Assembly: GCF_900106855.1 (NCBI RefSeq)
Contig: NZ_FNWI01000004.1
Coordinates: 682,001 to 746,000, forward strand
Length of the DNA: 64,000 bases
Source of the DNA: Varibaculum massiliense
GTDB lineage: Bacteria; Actinomycetota; Actinomycetes; Actinomycetales; Actinomycetaceae
Direction of reading: 5' to 3'
In this document: positions 57,485 through 64,000 of the stretch, piece after piece
Layout of the letters: every line of letters starts with the position of its first letter
Numbering within the stretch: the stretch's first letter is position 1
Position numbers and translations under genes: made by a program
Notes under the pieces: generated by a model
Told to the model about the DNA's origin: nothing
Seen by the model: only the letters and a program-made list of their open reading frames with translations
Databases searched by the model: none

Positions 57485-58651
57485 TTAACAGCCGGCAGCG
57501 AGTTTAGCTGCCTGGGCGGCACCGGCATCCATAGTTTCTACCATGGTCACCTGCTGCAGGTTCGCTTCTTCCAAAATCTTGCGACCAGCCGCCACCGCGT
57601 TACCATCTAGCCGCACCACCAGCGGCTTCGTGGCTTTATCGCCCAACATTTCGATTGCTTTCACGATTCCGGAAGCTACCTGGTCGCAGGCGGTGATTCC
57701 CCCGAATACGTTTACGAATACTGACTTGACCTGGGGATCGCCCAGAATCACGTCCAACCCATCAGCCATCACCTGCGCGGAGGCGCCGCCCCCGATATCT
57801 AGGAAGTTGGCTGGTTTCACTCCATATTCCTCGCCCGCGTAAGCCACCACGTCCAAAGTAGACATCACTAGACCAGCGCCGTTACCAATAATCCCCACCT
57901 GACCTTCCAGGTGTACATAGTTCAAGCCTTTTTCTTTAGCTTTGGCTTCCAGAGGATCCTCGGTGCGTTTGTCTACCAACTGGTCGTGACCGGGCTGCCG
58001 GAAACGGGCATTATCATCCAAGGTTACTTTCCCGTCCAGGGCAATAATCTCGCCTTCTTCACTGGATACTAGGGGGTTTACCTCGACCAGGGTAGCATCC
58101 TCGCCCTGGTAGACATCCCAGAGCCCCTCCAGCACCGGTACGGCCTTAGCGATCAGCTCTTCATCCTCGAAACCGGCCTGTTTCAGAATGTTGCGGGCAA
58201 CATCCTCGTCAATCCCAGTAACCGGCAGCGGAACTTTGGCCAGTGCCTCCGGGCGCTCTTTGGCTAGCTGCTCGATTTCCATGCCGCCTTCTTTAGAGCA
58301 CATCGCCAGGTGGCGACGGTTTGAGCGGTCAAGCAAAATCGAGAAATAGTATTCGGAAGCGATATCGGCACCAGCGGCAACTAACACCCGATGCACGGTA
58401 TGCCCCTTAATATCCATACCCAAGATTTCTTCGGCTTTTTCGCGGGCTTCCTGGGGACTGCGAGCGAGTTTAACCCCGCCAGCCTTTCCCCGCCCTCCTG
58501 TCTTTACCTGCGCTTTTACCACCACTAGGGGTGCAGCGAGTTTCTCGGCAGCTTTTTGCGCTTCTTCAGGAGTTTCGGCCACGATTCCGGCTAGCACGGG
58601 AACTCCGTGAGCCTCGAATAAGTCACGAGCCTGGTATTCGTAAAGGTCCAC
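57485..58651 (-). CDS. sucC: Succinate-CoA ligase beta subunit
   Basis: ATP-grasp subunit of succinyl-CoA synthetase, 388 residues. Sequence features are [59 protein letters not shown] and [17 protein letters not shown]. Two GTG codons six bases apart could start it. I prefer the second (58651): AGAGGA is then well spaced, and the protein begins [16 protein letters not shown] like relatives. Confidence 0.97.
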   Translation of the reverse strand: MDLYEYQARDLFEAHGVPVLAGIVAETPEEAQKAAEKLAAPLVVVKAQVKTGGRGKAGGVKLARSPQEAREKAEEILGMDIKGHTVHRVLVAAGADIASEYYFSILLDRSNRRHLAMCSKEGGMEIEQLAKERPEALAKVPLPVTGIDEDVARNILKQAGFEDEELIAKAVPVLEGLWDVYQGEDATLVEVNPLVSSEEGEIIALDGKVTLDDNARFRQPGHDQLVDKRTEDPLEAKAKEKGLNYVHLEGQVGIIGNGAGLVMSTLDVVAYAGEEYGVKPANFLDIGGGASAQVMADGLDVILGDPQVKSVFVNVFGGITACDQVASGIVKAIEMLGDKATKPLVVRLDGNAVAAGRKILEEANLQQVTMVETMDAGAAQAAKLAAGC

Positions 58652-58967
58652 TTGCACGTCCTCTCAGTAAGTACCTCGACATCAAGATATAGGACTATAG
58701 TACCGCATATTTGCGCTTATTTCGTCACCAGAAAGTGTTCTCCCTCACGTTTGCGCTGGAACAGGGTTGGCATCAGAAAGCTCCGCGAAACCCGTACGGA
58801 AATGAAACATCAGTAACGATGAGGGCGCAGGTGGGGATTTTCTTTCCTTCGTGCACCCGCTGAGCTTTTACGCGGTCAGAAGCGAAAAAAATACCGGTTC
58901 ACGGTACAGTTAAGTGACAGCCGGAACATGCTGGACGAAAAACCAAGAAAGTGAAACGGAAATAGCT
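58652..58967. other. Divergent region sucC / mrp operon
   Basis: About 316 bp without a gene. Promoters for both directions must lie here. I saw no strong inverted repeat, riboswitch-like structure or clear consensus promoter. Confidence 0.5.
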
Positions 58968-61900
58968 ATGCTTTTGTGGGATCGCGCAGCCGCGCTGATC
59001 GTATGCTACTTCTTGGCGACACTGCTAATTCCCTTTCTGGTCAAATACTTTAGGCAGCGCACTTTTTACATCGCCGCCCTCATGCCCCTGGGAGCCTTAA
59101 TCTGGACGCTATCGCACACCCGGCAGGCTTTCGGCACGGGATCGCAAGGATTGGCTGACTTTTATCAATGGTCAAGTGCGCTAGATTTGGAAATAGGATT
59201 TCGCCTAACCGGCCTATCATGGCTGATGCTGACAGTAATTAACCTGGTTGGCGCTTTGATCTTGGTGTATTGTGCGCAATATTTCTCTGAAAATTCTCCG
59301 CGCCTTCGTCAATTTATCGCAGCTTTCCTAGGTTTTGCCGCCTCGATGTCAGGTCTGGTCTTAGCAGATCACACCATGACCCTCTATTTCTTTTGGGAAA
59401 TCACCACTTTCAGTTCCTTTATTTTGATTGGTCACGAGGCTGAGGAACGTGCCTCTCGCGCTGCCGCTCGCCAAGCGATTTTGGTGACCACCACCGGTTC
59501 TTTAAGCATGTTCGCCGGTTTCGTGATTTTAGGAATCATGCCCGGAGGCTCCTTTAGAATCAGCGAACTGTTAACCGTACTCTCTTCCCCTACCGCCCTG
59601 GGCACTCCCGTCGAGCCGGTGGCAGCTATCAGCGGATTAGCGTTAATTCTTTTTGCGGCAGTTACCAAATCGGCGATTTTCCCAACCCACTTTTGGCTCC
59701 CCTCCGCGATGGCTGCCCCCACCCCGGTCTCGGCTTTCCTGCACGCTGCCGCGATGGTTAAAGCTGGTATCTACCTACTTGCCCGTTTTGCACCCGCCTT
59801 TGCCAGTTTCCCCGGACTTACCTGGGCAATCGTAGGTTTAGGGGGATTCACCATGCTGCTAGGTGGATACTCCGCACTGCGGCAAACCGACCTAAAACTG
59901 GTGTTAGCTTTCGGTACCGTATCTCAGCTGGGATTCCTGACTATGCTAATTGGCTCAGGGAACCCCCAACTTTACTTGGCGGGACTGTGCGTTTTGGCTG
60001 CACATTCCACCTTCAAATCCGGATTGTTCCTAACTACGGGTACTATTGAAAAACAGACCGGCACCCGCGAGTTTCCCAGCCTGTGCGGGCTGGGGGAACG
60101 TTCCCGGAAACTGGCCATTTGCGCTCTCGCGGGGATTCTATCTATGTCCGGAATCCCGATCACCAGCGGATACCTCGGAAAAGAGCACGCCATTACCGCT
60201 CTTCTAGGTGCAGGACGCGACCTTGAATCCGAGGTGATTCTGGCGGTCCTGATTGCCGGATCTGCCCTCACCTTCGCTTACTCGCTGCGTTATTTTTGGG
60301 GAGCCTTTAGCCATAAACATGACCGGCAGGGAACTTGTCCCCATCGCCAAAAACTGCGGGCAACCGGTAAAACTCTGACCATCATTCCCGGCGTACTTAC
60401 CGGACTTTCGTTGTGCCTGGGGTTCCTGCCCGGTGTCCTTGACGGTTTTCTGGGGCAAACCGCTGTGCAAATCTACGGGAAAAATCCGGGTCATCTGCAT
60501 CTTTGGTCAGGGATACTCCCCGGTTTGGTGACCGCGCTGATCCTGATTGCAGGAGGTTGGTTGTTCTGGAGTCGCGCCCGCCTGGCACGCTTGCAACGCC
60601 GTCTAGCCTTCTCGCCGCGTTGGGGCGCCCAAGGTATTTATTCGCGCACTATCCGCAGCCTAGAAAGTGGCGCCTCCTGGGTGACTGGCAAGGTACAAAC
60701 CGGATCCCTACCTACTGATCTTTCGGTGATATTTACCGTTGCGGTGTTGGCAGGAGCAGTATGCATGCTAGGGATTTCCGATATGCATCGCTGGCATTTC
60801 GCCGATTCCTTCGGGCAAGCATTCATCTGTTTTGCCCTTATCGGAATGGCCACTATCTGCGTAGTTGCTCAACGTCGCCTAAATGCTGTGCTGGCACTTT
60901 CGGCTTGTGGAGCCGCAGTTGCCGCAGTTTTCGTTCTCCAGGGCGCCCCTGACTTAGCGCTAACTCAACTGGTAGTCGAAGCGGTCACTTTGACTCTTTT
61001 CTTGCTGGTACTGCGGCGCCTACCCGCACGTTTTTCTCGTCGCTTCAGCCGCTGGGCGCCCGGGTACCGGCTTCTAATGGCCGCTGCCTGCGGAGTGGGC
61101 GTAGTGCTATTAGGGCTATCCACCGCCTCTGCCCGGATTCACGAACCGGTCTCCAACCTGGTAACTACCGAGGGTAGCATTTTTGCGGGCGGTCAAAACC
61201 TGGTCAATATCTTGCTGGTGGACGTGCGAGCCTGGGATACCGTGGGGGAACTGTCGGTACTGCTAGTTGCTGCCACCGGGGTTACCGCCCTCATCTACCT
61301 GCGAGGATTATCTACTGCGCTCGCTGACTCCCAACGCGCTCGCCGATACCGACTATTGGCGAGGGCACGCAAACGGCGGGGTCGCTTAAAGGAAACTTCT
61401 GCCGCCCCCCAGCAAACCTGGCTAGCCGTCGCCACTTTAATCAATCCGCGCCGCCGCTCTATTTTGCTGGAGGTTTCCACCCGAATCCTCTTCCATACTT
61501 TGCTGCTGGTATCGGTATGGCTACTGTTTATTGGACACAACCACCCTGGTGGAGGCTTTATCGGTGGCATGGTTGCCGGTATTGCTATCACTATCCGTTA
61601 TTTTGCAGGAGGGCGTTTTGAACTGCTGGAGGCAGTCCCGGCGCGTCCGGGCGGGGTGATCGCTATCGGAATGACTACTGCGGTAGTTAGCGCCCTAGTC
61701 CCCCTGGCCTTTGGCTACACCATTTTGCAAAGCGTGGAGGCTCACCTTGATTTAGGAATCTTAGGGGATTTGCACTTTACTTCTGCAATGGGGCTAGATA
61801 TTGGGGTATATCTGCTGGTTATCGGGGTGGTGCTTGATTTGCTGCAGTCCTTAGGATCCGAGATTGACCGGCAGGGCGAATCTGCGGGACACCAGTTGCC

Positions 61901-62057
61901 GGAAATTGATATTACCGGACGCGAAGATCCAGCGGATCAGCCGCCAGGCTTTAGGGACGCTAAGGGCGAGACCTCAGTTTCGTCCTCCGCGAGCGAAGGA
62001 AAAAAGCTCCCTCCAGAACTAAGTTCCCCCTCTGAACCTCGGGAGGTACAGCGATGA
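58968..62057 (+). CDS. mrpA: Na+/H+ antiporter subunit A-B fusion (MrpAB)
   Basis: Large subunit of the multisubunit Mrp cation/proton antiporter in the membrane. The 1,029-residue protein has a complex-I-like NuoL/M domain with the key Glu in LYFFWEITTFSSFILIGHEA and the conserved Lys/His helices (FAAVTKSAIFPTHFWLPSAM; AAAMVKAGIYLLARFAPAFA). A MrpA C-terminal region follows with GAPDLALTQLVVEAVTLTLF. The fused MrpB domain (TLLLVSVWLLFIGHNHPGGG; GLDIGVYLLVIGVVLDLLQS) and a polar tail end the protein. The start at 58968 has GGAAAT upstream; the open frame reaches back to 58914. The A-B fusion is usual in actinobacteria. Confidence 0.95.
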   Translation: MLLWDRAAALIVCYFLATLLIPFLVKYFRQRTFYIAALMPLGALIWTLSHTRQAFGTGSQGLADFYQWSSALDLEIGFRLTGLSWLMLTVINLVGALILVYCAQYFSENSPRLRQFIAAFLGFAASMSGLVLADHTMTLYFFWEITTFSSFILIGHEAEERASRAAARQAILVTTTGSLSMFAGFVILGIMPGGSFRISELLTVLSSPTALGTPVEPVAAISGLALILFAAVTKSAIFPTHFWLPSAMAAPTPVSAFLHAAAMVKAGIYLLARFAPAFASFPGLTWAIVGLGGFTMLLGGYSALRQTDLKLVLAFGTVSQLGFLTMLIGSGNPQLYLAGLCVLAAHSTFKSGLFLTTGTIEKQTGTREFPSLCGLGERSRKLAICALAGILSMSGIPITSGYLGKEHAITALLGAGRDLESEVILAVLIAGSALTFAYSLRYFWGAFSHKHDRQGTCPHRQKLRATGKTLTIIPGVLTGLSLCLGFLPGVLDGFLGQTAVQIYGKNPGHLHLWSGILPGLVTALILIAGGWLFWSRARLARLQRRLAFSPRWGAQGIYSRTIRSLESGASWVTGKVQTGSLPTDLSVIFTVAVLAGAVCMLGISDMHRWHFADSFGQAFICFALIGMATICVVAQRRLNAVLALSACGAAVAAVFVLQGAPDLALTQLVVEAVTLTLFLLVLRRLPARFSRRFSRWAPGYRLLMAAACGVGVVLLGLSTASARIHEPVSNLVTTEGSIFAGGQNLVNILLVDVRAWDTVGELSVLLVAATGVTALIYLRGLSTALADSQRARRYRLLARARKRRGRLKETSAAPQQTWLAVATLINPRRRSILLEVSTRILFHTLLLVSVWLLFIGHNHPGGGFIGGMVAGIAITIRYFAGGRFELLEAVPARPGGVIAIGMTTAVVSALVPLAFGYTILQSVEAHLDLGILGDLHFTSAMGLDIGVYLLVIGVVLDLLQSLGSEIDRQGESAGHQLPEIDITGREDPADQPPGFRDAKGETSVSSSASEGKKLPPELSSPSEPREVQR

Positions 62058-62482
62058 GTGTTTCTTTATGTCTACTTTTAGCTGCCGGCTTCCTGGTTGC
62101 CTGCGGGGTTTACTTGGTCACTGAACGCACTTTGACCCGCATAGTTATCGGATTAGGACTGCTGGGTAACGGAATTAATTTATTTCTGCTTTCCCAGGGC
62201 GGTGCGGCCGGGACCGCCCCGATTCTAGGAACTGCCCTTTCAAAAATGTCCGATCCGCTCCCCCAGGGCATGATTCTGACTGCGATTGTGCTTTCTATGG
62301 CCACTACCGCCTTCGGTCTGGCGCTTGCCTATCGCTCCTGGCGACTGTCGGGGCATGACGAAGTTACCGATGACCTGGAAGATAGGCGGCTGGCAAAGAA
62401 AGTGGGCGATACCGAGCGTTTCTTGCGCCTAGATTTGGATGAACTCGACAAGAGCCACGGACGTAAAAGGAGGGAGCTGTGA
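62054..62482 (+). CDS. mrpC: Na+/H+ antiporter subunit C
   Basis: NuoK-like Mrp subunit, 142 residues with three membrane helices (VSLCLLLAAGFLVACGVYLV; IVIGLGLLGNGINLFLLSQG; MILTAIVLSMATTAFGLALA) and a charged C-terminal tail of about 45 residues. The start overlaps the mrpA stop by four bases (ATGA). Confidence 0.95.
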   Translation: MSVSLCLLLAAGFLVACGVYLVTERTLTRIVIGLGLLGNGINLFLLSQGGAAGTAPILGTALSKMSDPLPQGMILTAIVLSMATTAFGLALAYRSWRLSGHDEVTDDLEDRRLAKKVGDTERFLRLDLDELDKSHGRKRREL

Positions 62483-64000
62483 ACTTTCTGTTGGCACTGC
62501 CAGTGCTCCTCCCCCTATTAGCGGCAGCTTTAACCTTAGGATTGGGACGCCACTATCGCACCCAATCAGTAGTTGCCTTCACCACCCTGACTGCTTCCCT
62601 GGTAGTTGCCATCATGATTTTGGTGTTTTCCGACGAGGCAACCCTGGTTCTAGATGTCGGTTCGTGGGCGGCTCCAATCGGGATTTCCCTGGTTGGTGAC
62701 CGTCTAGCTGCGATAATGCTGTGTACTTCCCTGGTGGTGATGGTGGCGGTACTGGCCTATTCCCTTGCAGAAGGCACTGTCCACGAGTCAGAAGATATCC
62801 CTACCCCAATTTTTCACCCCACCTACCTGGTGCTATGTGCCGGAGTTAATAACGCGTTCCTCACCGGCGATATGTTTAACCTTTACGTGGGGGTAGAAAT
62901 CCTGCTCACCTCCTCTTTCGTCCTGATCACTCTGGGAGGCACCCGAGATCGGATTCGTTCCGGTACCGTCTATGTGGCGGTTTCGATGGTGGGGTCAGCG
63001 GTTTTCCTGATTGCCCTGGCTGCTCTCTATGGCGCCTGTGGCACTATGAATATGGCGCAGCTGTCTATGCGGCTAACCGAAATCGACCCGGCAGTCGCTA
63101 TGCTGATCCAAACGCTATTCCTGGTGGGTTTTGGTTTGAAGGCGGCGGTTTTCCCGCTTTCGGCTTGGCTTCCGGACTCTTATCCTACGGCTCCCGCCCC
63201 GATTACCGCAGTATTTGCGGGTTTGCTTACCAAAGTCGGGGTGTATGCAATTATCCGGATGCAGGTACTGATTTTCCCGGAGTCACCGGTGGATATAGTG
63301 CTAGCAGTGGTGGGGATTCTCACCATGATTGTGGGAATCTTAGGGGCGGTCGCTCAAGACGATATTAAACGGCTGCTTTCTTTTACCTTGGTTTCCCATA
63401 TTGGTTTTATGATCTGGGGGATTTCCCTGGCCAATACCCTGGGGGTGGCTTCGGCTATCTTTTACGCCGTCCACCATATTTTGGTGCAAACCACTTTGTT
63501 CCTGGTGGCAGGGATGATGGAGAAGGTAGGCGGCTCCACCTCGCTGCGCCGTCTGCACTCTCTGGCAAAAATTTCCCCGCTACTAGCCGTCTGGTATTTG
63601 ATTCCGGCTTTCAACCTGGTGGGTTTTCCGCCTTTGACCGGATTTTTGGGCAAACTTGGTTTGGCGGAGGCCACGGCGGCGCGTAACACTCCCCTGGCTT
63701 GGGCGCTGCTGGCTGCGGGGCTGATTGCTTCGCTGCTCACCCTGTATGTGGTGGTGAAAATCTGGCTGCAAACTTTCTGGCAGGGACGTGAATCTGCGCA
63801 AGAAAGTGGCGGCGAAGAAGAGGAAGCGGTCGATACTTTTGATACTGCCTCCCGGATTCCGCGGGGAGTATGGACAGCAACTGGTTTCCTAACTGCAGTA
63901 ACGATCGGTCTGTCGGTTTTTGCCGGTCCGGTCTATACCTTTACTGAACGCGCCACGATTTCTATGTCACGGGCCGAATATCAACGCGCGATTCTCGGCG
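62479..64000 (+). CDS. mrpD: Na+/H+ antiporter subunit D (3' end outside window)
   Basis: NuoN/M-like proton-pumping subunit. The GTG start overlaps the mrpC stop (GTGA) and follows AAAGGAGGG. The visible 507 residues include LTGDMFNLYVGVEILLTSSF with the membrane Glu, the Lys-bearing VGFGLKAAVFPLSAWLPDSY, AGLLTKVGVYAIIRMQV, and IKRLLSFTLVSHIGFMIWGI. The gene is open at the window edge. mrpE, F and G would be expected next. Confidence 0.95.
   Translation, partial: MNFLLALPVLLPLLAAALTLGLGRHYRTQSVVAFTTLTASLVVAIMILVFSDEATLVLDVGSWAAPIGISLVGDRLAAIMLCTSLVVMVAVLAYSLAEGTVHESEDIPTPIFHPTYLVLCAGVNNAFLTGDMFNLYVGVEILLTSSFVLITLGGTRDRIRSGTVYVAVSMVGSAVFLIALAALYGACGTMNMAQLSMRLTEIDPAVAMLIQTLFLVGFGLKAAVFPLSAWLPDSYPTAPAPITAVFAGLLTKVGVYAIIRMQVLIFPESPVDIVLAVVGILTMIVGILGAVAQDDIKRLLSFTLVSHIGFMIWGISLANTLGVASAIFYAVHHILVQTTLFLVAGMMEKVGGSTSLRRLHSLAKISPLLAVWYLIPAFNLVGFPPLTGFLGKLGLAEATAARNTPLAWALLAAGLIASLLTLYVVVKIWLQTFWQGRESAQESGGEEEEAVDTFDTASRIPRGVWTATGFLTAVTIGLSVFAGPVYTFTERATISMSRAEYQRAILG

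Overview
The window is a gene-dense stretch of an actinobacterial chromosome with moderate G+C content by eye. The evidence is the HspR-type dnaK operon, the mismatch endonuclease NucS, a DUF2550 gene beside the ATP synthase operon, DUF6350 beside sucCD, an LAXTG-type sorting signal and a fused MrpAB antiporter subunit. The mix suggests the family Actinomycetaceae, for example a Varibaculum- or Mobiluncus-like organism. That is inference; there is no rRNA in the window. I saw no tRNA, CRISPR array, prophage or transposase.

Layout. 1-7.8 kb: heat-shock block on the minus strand, dnaK-grpE-dnaJ-hspR, then an unrecognised membrane protein and clpB (cut by the window edge). HspR-type inverted repeats (HAIR) and matching SigH-like promoters precede dnaK and clpB. 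8-17 kb: a GNAT acetyltransferase, an aldo/keto reductase, a repeat-rich intergenic region, an operon of a HTH-less LacI-like sensor, a two-domain eukaryote-like phosphofructokinase and pgi, then NADP isocitrate dehydrogenase and a hydrolase. 17.3-22.2 kb: a large secreted surface protein with InlB/Listeria-Bacteroides-type repeats, split in two frames at a run of seven G residues. 22.3-27.5 kb: hsp20 with candidate CIRCE and HAIR operators, a GGCT-like enzyme, an acidic membrane protein, and a six-gene Asp23/AmaP/CsbD envelope-stress cluster. 27.6-31.5 kb: a GalT-like DUF4921 protein, an orphan adenine DNA methylase, an ACT protein and a hydrolase.

31.6-46.5 kb: a long minus-strand run. In transcription order it is rpmE, prfA, prmC, an LAKTG surface protein, a threonylcarbamoyl-AMP synthase, a WecA-like transferase and AtpI; then atpBEFHAGDC, DUF2550, nucS, nagA and a small CxxC protein. 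46.7-49.8 kb: two tandemly duplicated L,D-transpeptidases with duplicated upstream regions. 49.9-58.7 kb: an RNase HI/prolyl iminopeptidase fusion, purH, a DUF6350 membrane protein and sucCD. 58.9-64 kb: mrpAB, mrpC and the start of mrpD.

Most genes are conserved housekeeping: protein folding, glycolysis and TCA steps, F1Fo ATP synthase, translation termination, purine synthesis and Na+/H+ antiport. The points most worth following are the layered heat-shock control of dnaK, clpB and hsp20; the possible phase switch in the surface protein; the eukaryote-like PFK with its DNA-binding-free LacI partner; the RNase H-peptidase fusion; the duplicated transpeptidase modules; and the composite palindromic repeat at 9.55-9.88 kb.
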